A stretch of 64,000 nt of DNA from Paramacrobiotus metropolitanus (lineage: Eukaryota; Tardigrada; Eutardigrada; Parachela; Macrobiotidae). The stretch is from the NCBI RefSeq assembly GCF_019649055.1, contig NW_026570240.1, forward strand, positions 620,001-684,000, written 5' to 3'. The number at the start of each line of letters is the position of its first letter. Within the stretch, counting starts at the first letter, position 1. The translations under genes and the position numbers were made by a program. The notes beneath the pieces are model-generated. The model searched no databases and was not told where the DNA came from. It saw only the letters and a program-made list of their open reading frames with translations. Positions 1 through 11,268 of the stretch are shown here, piece after piece.

Positions 1-783
1 CCTACTCCATGCCTTGACGCATCCACTCCGGAACTGCTGTACAAATGGAGCGAAATCATTCCGGACAAGGTGGTGACGGATCTCCTCCCCCTAGCCGAAG
101 AAATCAGTGACATCGTGGATAACTCTTTCGAAGAATGGCGATCGAAAAAGCTGTTTTGCCAGTGTGCGTTAAGGTTACTCAAGCTCTTGCCAAAAGATGT
201 TCCAGACAGGAAAGTGCGAATCGCAAAGATACTGCTGATCGAGTATTTGTTCTTTATGTACAATAAGCCGATCAAACCACTTCCGGAGCAGGGTGAGATT
301 TGTGAAATATGGAATTTCTGGTTGGAATTCTTCGTTTTCTAAACTTTTTTCAGATTTTTTGCCGAAAGCAGCTCCTCGAACAGTGGCTGATTACTTAAGG
401 AAAGAATTTACGAAGCCATCAATGACTGCTGCTAAGCACAGGTAAATTAACAATAGTAGCATACTGGGAATGTTAAGTTGTTCTAGTAAGTGACGTTCTC
501 TTTTTAGAATGATAAACCCCAAAGGAAAAAATAAGATTTTGGCGCATTTGCTGCTGATATTGTTGAATCTGGAGGACTATACATCTGATGTTACCACATT
601 GCTGGCGGATATGCCTGGAAGAGAGCGAAAAACGTATGTGCTAACAGTTACATGGTTCCGTAACCTGCTTCTTGCTCTTCTAGCTTTTTTTCGTCTACCT
701 CTTTAAGCCGTGCTTGCAATATTTTCTACAAGAAACCGCTGCGGCTTCGCCTCCGCGTTTCTTGTGATCCACGGCCGCTTTGA
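1..783 (+). CDS. POLR1E: RNA polymerase I subunit A49-like, C-terminal part (partial at left edge)
   Basis: Likely exons are <1..292, 354..441, 508..633 and 684..783. All are joined by GT-AG introns of 50-66 bp in one continuous frame ending in TGA, giving 201 visible residues. The order of features matches the A49/RPA49 C-terminal domain: a helical part (IAKILLIEYLFFMY), a linker with P-x-x-V and an LxxxFT block (VADYLRKEFTKPS), then K-x-KILAHLLLILLNLEDYTSD, which parallels the tandem winged-helix region of POLR1E. In that family A49 forms a heterodimer with A34.5/CAST and aids initiation and elongation of rRNA transcription in the nucleolus. The N-terminal dimerization part lies outside the window. 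The final exon (FFSSTSLSRAC..., ending RLRVSCDPRPL) is supported by frame and splice sites only. Divergent overall, so the family call is moderately sure. Confidence 0.6.
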
Positions 784-868
784 ACAAATCATTCCATTTA
801 CAGTAATTCGTTAGTAAATTCACTAACTGCCTTAGCAGTTATTGTAAAACTTCTTAGGCAAGAAGTCT

Positions 869-1395
869 AGCTCGGTCACTCAATCATCTAGCAATTTTGT
901 TTACTGACAGTGGTGGTAGCTCGGTCACTTACTCATCTAGCAATTTTCTTCAACTGGGCAGTGGTCGGTCACTCACTCACCTAGCAGTTTTGTTTACTGA
1001 CAGTGGTGGTAGCTCGGTCACTTACTCATCTCGCAATTTTCTTCACTGGACAGTGGTGGTAGGTCGGTCACTCACTCACCGAGCGATTTTGTTCAGTGGA
1101 CGGTGGTGTTGGCTCGGTTACTCACCCCTAGCGATTTTGTTCAGTGGACCGTGGTGTTAGCTCGGTTACTCGCTCACCTAGCAATTTTGTTCACCTAGCA
1201 ATTTTGTTCACTGGGCAGTGGTGTTAGCTCGGTTACTCGCTCACCTAGCAGTTTTGTTCACCTAGCAATTTTGTTCACTGGGCAGTGGTGTTAGCTCGGT
1301 TACTCGCTCACCTAGCAATTTTGTTCACTGAACAGTGGTGGTTGCTGGGTCACTCACTGCCCTAGCAGTTTTGTTAACTAGGTTTTGTTTCCTTC
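869..1395. repeat. Minisatellite, about 11 copies of a ~50-bp unit
   Basis: The unit runs from AGCTCGGTCACTCACTC through CTAGCAATTTTGTTCACTG to GGCAGTGGTGGT. Copies start near 869, 918, 965, 1011, 1061, 1111, 1159, 1226, 1293 and 1343. Two copies are 67 bp because a 17-bp piece around CACCTAGCAATTTTGTT is duplicated inside the unit. Copies differ by point changes, so the array is not freshly amplified. An open frame across 897-1160 is a by-product of the repeat. Confidence 0.9.
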
Positions 1396-3102
1396 GAAAC
1401 CTGGGCTAATTTAAGCATGGTTCGGAATTCGGATTTTTTTAGGCATTTGAACAGCAATCAGGCGATTAAAATTCAGCATGTTTGCAGATAAAATAACTAC
1501 AAATTTATTATAGTTTAATACTTTAATAAATGTTCTAAGCAACTGGCACTGCTACTATTCTCAAGGTCACCTTGAAACTTGACCGAAGCCAGTTTTGCCG
1601 AAACCGGCATCGGTGGGACGGGTTTAAACAATGTTTTTAAGAAATAAAATGCATGTGACACAGTTTCTGAATATGCTGAATCTAATGGCGTTTACGGTTT
1701 TTTTATTGGGTTCTGGTTTTTCCGATCTCGATGTCTCAGCTTATTGCTCTTTAATTATAGATCTTGTTCCTTGATAGATTCCAACATCTGACATCCATTA
1801 TTGGTGCGAGATTTTCTGAAAGCTTTCAGAAGACCGGTGATAAATTCTCTGTGAGTATGAGCCATCCATGGAACTTTCCAAAGAATCTGGCTGGCTCGCC
1901 TCGGAAAAGAAAGCGCTAGCTCTGCCACGTTAAAAACGCGAAATTAAAGTGCTGAAGTTGGATGAAATTTTACATAAAGCACTTGCATGTCTGCAGAGAA
2001 TTTGCATTGATGTCATGTTCTTTGTCAGTTTACTCATGTTCAGTAACGTCGATGCATTAAAACAGCCATTCTAGCCATTGGCTCTCGTGTGGTCATCAAA
2101 TGCTCAGAAACGTTTGTCATTTTGCTCGCATCTTTTGGCTTACGGTGGTCACGGAGTTGCAACATTTGTACTGTACAATGCAACGAGATCTTTTAATTGT
2201 CAAATCTTCCTAGTTTTCTCACAATTTTACAATTAAGCTTTGAGTATTTACAATCTTTCTAAATTTTACGACTGTTTTCGTGCCAGTAAATCGTAAAATT
2301 ATAAAAACATTCAGCCGTTGGAGGTTATTGCTTAATGGCTATCTTTGCTTCCAGCATTAATTACAGTATTTTTTAGAACAAAATAATTAAAATGCAAGAT
2401 GGAAGCTGGTGTGGAAGTTCATCAGTGACGAATTCTGGGAGGTGTTATTCAAGTTCACGACTGTACCCGACTCTGATTCAGGAATGAGAAGACCTGAAAA
2501 AGAACCATAAATAACACACAGACAAGTAGGACAATACGGGTTACATCACCAATTGTGCGTCGTATTGCGTACAATAAAAGACAAAATATTCAAGATAAGC
2601 AGATGATAATTGTCCACTTGTACCATTACGAAGATGTAGAACTGTGGTGCTCGTAGCCTTGTACTATAGAAACCAGGCACCGGTAGACTACATACATATT
2701 CGCCATCTTAAGTCATTTTTGACTTTTAGATAAGCTTCGATCTGAATGTGTGCATATGATGATACGGCCATAATTTGAACCAAATAAGAGCAGTTCAGCG
2801 CCTTCTTCTGATAAGATTAAGGTGGTCAACATTAATAATGTCTGGCAGACCATTGCCCCGGAAAAAAACCAGCTGCTCTTGAAATAAAGGTGACTATGTA
2901 CAAATGTACCGGTTGACTTTTATATGGTAACTTTCGGTGCGCCAGGGCCAGTGCCGCCATTTCCATTTTCTCCCGCCAGCTAAGCCAGCGCACGGCGCAC
3001 CATTTCCCCGTTTTCTACCGGAGGGAGAAAACAGGTTCTGCCTCCTTTTTTCCCCGCCCCCATTAAGACGGGCCCGACCGGTATCATAATCAAAATGCAG
3101 TG
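1396..3102. other. Intergenic, no gene seen
   Basis: This lies between two convergent genes (the A49-like gene and the SLC28 gene). It is AT-rich with a C-rich patch near 2940-3070. No open frame with splice or homology support was found. A single TCAAGGTCA (1561-1569) resembles an ERR/FTZ-F1 half site but could be chance. Confidence 0.5.
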
Positions 3103-6100
3103 CTACCTATCAGAGCATAGATGTATATCATGTATACGATATTTCGTACCAGCCATTGATGCTGTCAGCATGTTCGCGGTAAATCCAGCAAAAAGCGCTC
3201 GCAAAACCAAACGTGTAATATCCTTTTTACGTGTGGGCGCCATGATGGAAAAGTTTGCCAGTTGAATTCCCACGGAAGCAAAGTTCGCAAATCCACAAAG
3301 AGCATATGTTGCAATGATCTTTCCTTTGTTCTGCCAAGCAAAAATGGTTTTCAACATGTCTAATCCTCAATTCGAAGACGCAAGCGCGGTTACACACCGA
3401 CAGCGGAGTCGCCAGTTTGCCGAGTTGTTCATAGGCTACGAATTCATTAATAAATGTTTTGAAACCCAGCAGTTGTCCTATCGTATAGCATTCTTGCTGA
3501 TCCACTCCCATAAGGAAAGCAATGGGCCAAAAGACATAACCGGAAATCATCTAAAGTATCAAGCGAGTGCATAATTCGTTAAAGGTAAACTTGCTTATCA
3601 ACGCTAAGTGGCCTTACCGCTAGTGTCAAATCTTGCACATCTGCTAATCCACCTAAAAATGAGAGAACCGCATCCACAAGTTTGAGGAACGCTGTGGCGC
3701 AGATTAACATGGCCAAAATTCCGGCAATGGCCTGAACACTGTTCGTCGCCGCCATCATCGCTGTCAACGGAGAATTTCTGAAGAACTGTTCCTTTTCTTT
3801 CCGAAAGTTGCGCACACATTAATACTGTCTCACCAGCATCCAGCACATTGTACGCCGTTCTGAAATACAAAAATCTTTTATAAAAAACCACAATCAACAA
3901 CAACATAGTCCACCTGTAGGCTTGTAGCTATCAAAGGTCGAATGCACTGAGCAAATTTAACTACGAAAGCGTCTACGTATAACGGCATAAGGTGAAGCTA
4001 AAGTAGTTATGGCATTCACCCTTTATCACGTTTCATGTTCTTGAAATCCGTTTTTGATTTCTGTCCTAAAATCCACAATAACAGTTGATTGGTGCGATTC
4101 TATAAGATTTCGAGTCTGATGGAGTTCATAAGCACACGTACGTTCCGGGTAGAGCAGTTTTGCCATCACCAAGGCTGCAACAATTAAAGTCGATTGAACC
4201 CATGATATAGAAAGAAACTGCAGAAATTTTTTGGATAGAGCTTACCTGATGGAGCATTCATAACAGATGCTGCTAGCAAATTTTTTGCTTCGACACCCAT
4301 TGTGGCGTATGTAGCCATTAAGCTGCCAGAAATTGTTGCAAATCCACCAGACATGACCTGCGATAATACGGCATCCTTCAGATAATTGCATGCAAATACA
4401 AAAAAGTATCAGGAACTGCAGTTTACCGCCATTAATTCGCTGACGGTCAGAAGAGGAATGTACGGTTTTATTGTTAAAGGGGCTTCTGTCTGAAAAATTA
4501 TAATAATTCATAGCATCAGTACAGTATCCACTATCCAGTACGAGTACTTTAATTCAGGAACCTCCTCCACATAAAATCTTGCCTATTTCCATGTCAGTCA
4601 AAACTTTAGCTTTTTCTTGCGTTACAATACTTTTAATGACAAACAAATATACTTTGTATATGCCATGCAATCCAATAAAATATGGATTATCTATGACACC
4701 AAGGCTTGCTCACCTGTCCAAGAAAAACATTGGCTGCCGCAGAAATGGATTCGGCTGCGGTAGTTCCCAAACTGCAGCAATATGAAAAGATAACTGTTAA
4801 ACAAATTCGCTCGAGCAACGCAATCGATGCATTCTCATATATACCATAGATAAATCACCCATCCAACTTTCTCGACAAACCATCCCATTGCTCCAATATG
4901 ATACAAGATGGCAATGAGAAAGCTGGCAAACAGCAGAACGGGCATGACCTTTAAGAGATCACAACGGCGTCAGGGTAAATACTTGCAGTTGTACTAAAAC
5001 CGGTACTGCATGTATAAAGTTTGTCTGTACCATGAATGCCATTCGATGTTGATCCTCGCCTGGGCTGAAGACGAACTTAGACCCTTCATTGGCAAATAGC
5101 AAAATCCATTGCAAAAAATCTCCGAGTTTTTCAAAAATCAGTTTGCCGGTATCCCATCGCAGAACAATAAGGCCAAAAACAAACTGCACTGCAATTCCGG
5201 CAGCGACAATTCTCCAGTTAATGTGTCCCGGACTGTTTGATAAAAGAATGCCCAAAAGTATAAATGTGGCCATGCCAGCCAGAGCGCGCAGGCGGAGAGG
5301 GTCGTGGTAGGCGTCGATTCCCAAGAATATGCCCATTCCAATCACAAAGGCCAGCAACAATCCTCTGACGGGAGAAGGAATTATGTTTTTTCATGTCACA
5401 TCCGATCTTAACTTTGACTCAGTTACTTCAATAATTTATTTTGATTGTTTACGTACATTCTGGCCCACTTCTGGATGTTTTCGGTGAAACCCTCCTTTAA
5501 ACCGCTTTTCATTGCGAGGTAATACGGACTCGCTACAAGCACTGGTTTCACCAGCTTGAAATAAATCACCAAGCCGACTACGGCAACAGTTCCCCACAGC
5601 AAGTACCTGCAAAAAATTAATCTGGAACACGAGCTTTTTTTGTTCGAAAGAAACAGCATTGGCCTATCCATCACAAACCGAATATCAGAGGCGGAGAGGC
5701 CGTATTCCCGGCAAAATGCATACCGTAGATGCAAGCAATGTTAAACAGGCAAAAAAAAGAAATATTTACGCACACGTTACGCTTTGGGGGAATATGTACT
5801 CTAATATACTCTATACTCTTTGTTCGAGAAAATTTTTGTTACTGCCAAATTATCGTGAATCACCTTCATTTCATAAGACGTCTGTAACAGTATTGTGAAT
5901 AAATACACTCCTAGCCTTTTACTGCTGCGTCCGGTACGTACTGTGCCCTTTCAAAATTCTTGACGCAGACGTAAGTCAGGTATCCAATATAAGCTCCCAG
6001 AAGCGTGCCCAGTAGGATGTAAACAAACACCGCTTTGTTCCTCTTGATAAATTGAAAGACAAAATCGCGGTACAGCTCATAATATCCCAAAAATCCTTCG

Positions 6101-6583
6101 TAACTCGGTGCCGGCTCACTTGAAGTGATCGACTAAAACATGCAACGCAATTTCAAATTTACAATTTGTGGGTGTGCATTTACTCACAAGTCTCTGAATT
6201 ATACTCGTATTTTCTCGTTTGAGCATAAGTAAGTAATTGCAAATATGTATGAGTAGCCAGACTGTAGAAAATCATTCATTTATGTTCAGCACATCTGCAA
6301 AATACTGCCGCATTTCAAGCCCTAAGAAGTACTTAATAATTAAAATCAGGGAAAAAATAAATTTATGCACCTCGTTGTCTGACAGTTTTTTCGTCAAATA
6401 ATCCGCATCAACGGCGACGGAAACTGCTTCCAGTGGTATTGAATTGGTTCTGGCATTTTTATGCGTGTCGGAGTCAGGATGATAAGCTGGGTTGCCGCTG
6501 GCAGTCCGGTCTCTGCCGCACGTGCAGTTGGTTACAAGAGTGGCCGTGCTGGAGCAACAAGTGCTGCAGTTTGTGTGGTCCAT
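3103..6583 (-). CDS. SLC28: Concentrative nucleoside transporter, SLC28 family
   Basis: Fourteen exons (minus order): 6583..6371, 6132..5942, 5606..5457, 5364..5031, 4948..4845, 4771..4714, 4489..4427, 4357..4246, 4174..4138, 4065..4030, 3859..3834, 3760..3618, 3550..3398, 3330..3103. Together they give 615 residues with consistent phases, close to the ~650 of animal CNTs. It imports nucleosides with Na+ (or H+) across the plasma membrane. Diagnostic stretches in order are VRDxxRLRALAG-type helix 3 (ILLSNSPGHINWR), FASFLIAILYHIGAMGW, LGTTAAESISAAANVFLGQ, TEAPLTIKPY, MSGGFATISGSLMATYA, NSVQAIAGILAMLI and GFKTFINEFVAY. The last matches the CNT signature (G/A)xKx3NEFVA(Y/M/F), near residues 518-529. 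The Gln/Thr and TEAP loop residues that hold substrate are present. An alternative upstream ATG at 6658 would add 25 residues. Exons 9-11 are tiny (37, 36 and 26 nt) and their exact edges are the least sure part. Confidence 0.92.
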
Positions 6584-9234
6584 TTTAGTGTGAAAAAGTT
6601 TCAGGGACAGAACTCGGAAATATCTTGGAATTGAGTGCAGTATTTCCCTGACCTTCAAATGGGAATCACAGCTGGTGAAATCATGTATACACTTTACTAA
6701 TCGTAAAATTAATTATCGTGCAAGGACAGCTGCGGTTGGTTATCGTTGCAGAGAATCGATAATACGTAATAAAATTCTCATCGTCGTAAACTACGTAGAA
6801 TTAACTACTCGATCAACTGCTGGTAAGTGGTAGGCTACTGGCAGAAAATTATCAGTATGGCGAATAAACTGCGCAACAATACAGGGATGAAAGGCTGTAG
6901 GTATTTTTTAAAAAAAAAATACCGACGAAATAATGCCACTTACTCAGCAAGAAACGGCAACCCTGACGGAGAAGACCTTAAAAATTCCCATGAAAGCGAA
7001 AGCTGTAACTGCCATAACGCTGCAATATAATCACACCTTTTTGTTCATACAGGCAGTTCTTTCGAGGCCGATAGCGTAATCAATAAAATTGTTCTATTGA
7101 ATGATATGATTATACACTGCAGCTGACTATCTTCTAAAATGTGATTTACAGTAATCTTCACCAATAAAATCATAGATTTCCGGTAATTACGTATCGCTTT
7201 ACGGTACCGGTGACCGGCGTACTGTAGCGCATGATATACACATACTGTACTGGCGGTGAGTGTAAGCTTTTTGGCCATGATAATATCGTAAATGCGAGCT
7301 ACCGGTGACCGTCCAGACCATATAGTTATCATACGTAAACAAAACCGCCAAATGACAAACAAAAAGGGAAGCAAATAGCAAAACTACCGCAATCTTTGTG
7401 TAAGATTCTTTTTTTCTAGTCAGCACCAACTTATTTATTTCGATCTATAAAAATAAATGTTCAAATACTATTTAACTGTCTTAACAATTAAAACAAAAAT
7501 CACAAAATGGTTATTTAAAATACTCGTAAGCGTTTTTCTGCATACAGCAAGTCGAAACATCGTAACAATAAATTTTGAACTTCGATCATTCTGATCGTGC
7601 GCAGGTTTGTTCACATAACGCCCGGCCTTACTGGCCCAGGTCACCAGGGTTTATTTTGTAACAGTAGGTTTATTTTGTAACAGTATGCCCCTACGTATAC
7701 TAGGAAAGTGCACCGCTGCTGGCTAGCACTGAAAGACCGAAGCGAAGCGGGAAAAAAATTAAATAAACACTTAGTGAGGTTTATCTTTTTTTTAAATTTC
7801 CCATTTCCACTTGTTTTTTTTTTGTGTTCATCAGTTTTCAACATTTTTTCCCAAAAATTCCCAACAACAAAATTCCCTGTTATAAATTTTTTTAAATATG
7901 AAGGCGTGACCGACGTGACCGACAAAAGTCCCGTTTTCTTGAACATAGAGGACCTTCGCTTCGCTTCGGTCGAAAATGACAGGGCGAGAAGAGCTCACCA
8001 AAAAAATAGGTGATTACCGTATTTACCACTGTTAGTAAAAAACTGACGATGTATCGAAATTTCCCGCTTGGCAATTATGTATTAATTAAGCTGTAAACCG
8101 TTAGCACTTAGCAGTTCGTACTGATACCGCGTATGTTCGCACTATACCGTATAAGTTTAAACAAGTAAGTAATGTAATTAAAGATGCATTTTTTGTAACG
8201 GCCAGTTTGTTACCTACATTAATACTGTCCGTGTGGGAGCAAGTTCCGAGCAACAAGTACATGCAGCTTGCACGGTCAACTCTGGTGGGACACAGTTATT
8301 ATTATGTCGCAATATCAGGCGGATAGGAGTCGGAAATATTGTATCATTAAAATGACTGTGTCTGTTTCCATTCGACCTGCAAACGTAAAATAAATATTCC
8401 ATGCAGTAGTTTATTGTGCAGAGAGGCTTACAGGGCTTTACGTGCTATCGGACCGATCGGATGTCCGATAGTACAGTATATTATCATTAATTTGTCTTTT
8501 CGTCTAGTAATTAATTTTTTTTTTATTGGCCGCCCTGAAATGAATAATCCTATATTAATTTAGAACAATTGACTGTTAACGCTGTTAGACTGTTTTCTGT
8601 TCCTGACAGATCGAAGCTAATACTTAATAATTATTTCGTAGGTACGGTAACTGCTCTGCAGTTACACTGACCGGTATGTGTGCCAATGCGAGTCTTCGAC
8701 CAATTTTAAAAAGGATCTGTTTGTAATAATTTTGCACTAACAAAGGTGCAGTTGATTGTGAGTATTATAAACAAATTATATAAAACAATTATACATAAAT
8801 GAGAAGGAGGCACTCGGCAAAAATATCGATTTTTTAAACATGGTTTGACATTTTACGGCGACTTTACGCATTACGTCACTGCCGCTAGCAACCCAGGCAA
8901 ACAGCGGCGTTTCCCAGTGTGTAGACCCGCCCATTTTTATGCTCTTGAGTCTATCACTTTGCTTTGTGATCTTTGTCCGTGTTTTGCCGCTCTTGTTGAG
9001 ACATCTCTGGTCTCACCAATCAGTACTGCAAATCAGTAAGTACGAGTACTGCAAAATTACTTATGTTTTGCATTTCCTCGCATTGCAAATCTGCTGTAAT
9101 CAGTCCGACGAGTTAATTTGCAAAATCAGGTTTCAGTCCTTATACCTTTCCTGCGCTGATCTACCGGCTGATAATTTTTTAATCAGTCTGCGGCTTGTTA
9201 TTGTTCCGAGTTATAGTGAAAGTACTTGTCAAAG
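6584..9234. other. Intergenic between divergent SLC28 and HHE genes; small repeats only
   Basis: No supported gene. It holds a perfect 2 x 19-bp tandem repeat at 7648-7685 (GGTTTATTTTGTAACAGTA) and a 15-bp inverted pair GACCGAAGCGAAGCG at 7735-7749 with its reverse complement at 7957-7971. The latter flanks a poly-T/C-rich stretch and may be a degraded foldback element. A 12-bp TACCGGTGACCG occurs twice (about 7204 and 7302). The promoters of both flanking genes must lie here. Confidence 0.5.
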
Positions 9235-10562
9235 ATGTCTGCTTCCGAAGGAGCCCATGCTAAGACATCCCGAAACCATGATGTTGTGGATCTGATTTTG
9301 GAGGATCATGTTCTGACCAAGAATTTGTACAAAAAGCTGCAGCAAGACGCAGGATATGGCGAACACAAAAGGAACCACGAGGTAGAAGACATCACAATGG
9401 AGGAACTGAAATGGAGCATCGCCAAGCATGCCGTCGCCGAAGAGCTGGTACTCTTAATTTTTGGTCCCTGCAATGTTCTGATGCATGCGATATTGTGATA
9501 TGATGGTACACGGCAAAACAAATTTTGTGCAGAACAGTACGTTTTGTAACTTCTCTGAATATTTGTTCTGCTTTCCGAATGGTTTGCGCGACTTCAAATA
9601 GATTTGTTGTCTAGCGCCTCGCTGTCGGCTTTTTGCGTGTTTCCGCATCTTTATGCTTTCTTTCAATTAGGTATTCTACCCATTGCTGGAGAACCACATG
9701 GGGAGTGATGGGAAGCGCCTGGCGCGTGAATCGCGCGACGATCACGAGAAGACGAAGAAGGCCATGGACAAGTTGGATGGGGTCCCGATGCCCGACTGCC
9801 GACCGAATTTGGATATCATGATGACGGAGTTGATTGAGCATATGGAAAAGGAAGAGACCCAGGATCTGGTGGAAGTCCGTAAACAGTTGTCCAAGGAGAA
9901 GTTGGTTGAAGCGGCGAAGGAGTTCGAACTGTGCAAGAAGTTTGCGCCGCAGGCCGGAAAAGAATTGAAACTGCCGTTTGATACCGCCAACCAGCTGATG
10001 CAGGCTCCCCGTTATCGACTGGCTCAACTGATCGAAGAATTTGGAAAGAAAACCGATGAGAGTGCTGACGCGGGTGGAACGGATAAGCGTGACGATGAGC
10101 AGGAGCAGGAAGGCGGTGGTCACTACAACCTTCGCCAGCGCGACAATCAAGGCCACGCGGTGTGCGAGGAAAAAGAGAAACTGGATTTGGGGCACGGCGA
10201 TGACGAAGGCCCGCAGTTGGCCAGCCACAAGCACGCGGAGAAGAACGGAAGTGGGGCGGAGTCCAACGGAGCCGGGAAAAAAAGCCCATCAAAGACCGCA
10301 TCGCCCAATCAGAAGCAGGGCGGACAGCGTGCCGGGGACGCCGGTGAAGAGGGCACGGGAAAGCGCAAAGAGGAAGACGACGAGAGTCTGGAGCCCAGCC
10401 ACAAGAAGCTGGCTATTCGGTAAGCATGCCGGCAATTTGATCGTTTCTCGGCTTGCTAAATCTCGATTTTGATAAACTATGCGGAATCGTTTTAAATTGT
10501 GACCATATTTCAGAGAGGATAACGAATCTGGTGGAACGGAAAACGACGCAGAAATGAAGTAA
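9235..10562 (+). CDS. Hemerythrin-like HHE cation-binding domain protein with long charged tail
   Basis: Exons are 9235..9447, 9671..10419 and 10514..10562 (336 residues, phases consistent). The N-terminal ~150 residues show the four-helix HHE ligand pattern: H25 (LEDHVLTKNLYKKL), H65-x3-E69 (KHAVAEELVFYPLLENH), H96 (RDDHEKTKKAMDKL) and H128-x3-E132 (ELIEHMEKEE). These are the expected di-iron ligands, so metal or O2/NO binding is plausible. The function in this organism is unknown. Residues ~195-336 are low-complexity, rich in Glu, Asp, Lys, Gly and Ser, with basic clusters (KKSPSK, HKKLAIR), so they are probably disordered and possibly nuclear. The ATG at 9235 starts the first exon; the frame just upstream has no other ATG close by. 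Single-domain HHE proteins of this form are best known in bacteria and fungi. In animals the domain is better known from FBXL5 and blood hemerythrins, neither of which this resembles in layout. Confidence 0.8.
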
Positions 10563-11268
10563 TCCTCGGACTCTGATTCATTACTTGGTAGTATTGGTTT
10601 TTCGCTCATTTATCAAAATATAGAATGATCTTTTTTTGGCTTAAGTTTCCGTGTTGGCTTCCTTTTATCGGTTCCGAATTCTGATTGTTCGCGGAATCTG
10701 GTATCTCATTTTTTATCTCATTTTATGACATAGAATTGAGTTTTTTTGTATGGGTTTTGGGCAGTGATCTGCCGGTGCGATATTGCTTTCGTAAAAGAAT
10801 GGTGTTTGGATTGTGTAGTAAGAGGTAAAATTAAAAATGCAAAACATATCTTACTATCTAGCGCAGTTTATACTCATGCTTTTTTAGTTATTACGATTTA
10901 CGATATCTTGAACACATTTGTCAAGTTAATGATATTTACACAGGACCTTATCAAATACCGCAGCGATGCTAAGTCCACGTTTGTTTACTGTATTTCGACG
11001 TAATGGTTGATTAGCAGGAAATTAAGAATCCCGACTTATCAAAGTGTGTAGCGATAAGGGATACGGAGACAGGACTAGTCGCCGATAAGGGCAGCAACGG
11101 CGTGCTGCACAGGCTGTTATCGTTGGCCGGTTTCCATGCATGTGTTTTTGTTGGATCATATTCGCGATGCGGATTGCACGGTGATTCCTAACTTTAAAGT
11201 GTCTGGAAGTAGAAGAAGAGTTTCAGCAGTTGGATATATAACTGTCGAGAATCTTTCCTATCAGAATA
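10563..11268. other. Intergenic, no gene seen
   Basis: This is the 3' flank of the HHE gene and the 5' flank of the SLC23 gene, which are in the same orientation and 0.7 kb apart. It is T-rich with no supported open frame. Confidence 0.5.

Noticed and set aside
897-1160. 87-codon open frame with repeated TDSGGSSVTYSS
   Set aside because: It lies wholly within the minisatellite and only reflects the repeat unit.
1561-1569. TCAAGGTCA nuclear-receptor (ERR/FTZ-F1-type) site
   Set aside because: A single 9-mer in intergenic DNA is expected about every 130 kb, with no supporting context.
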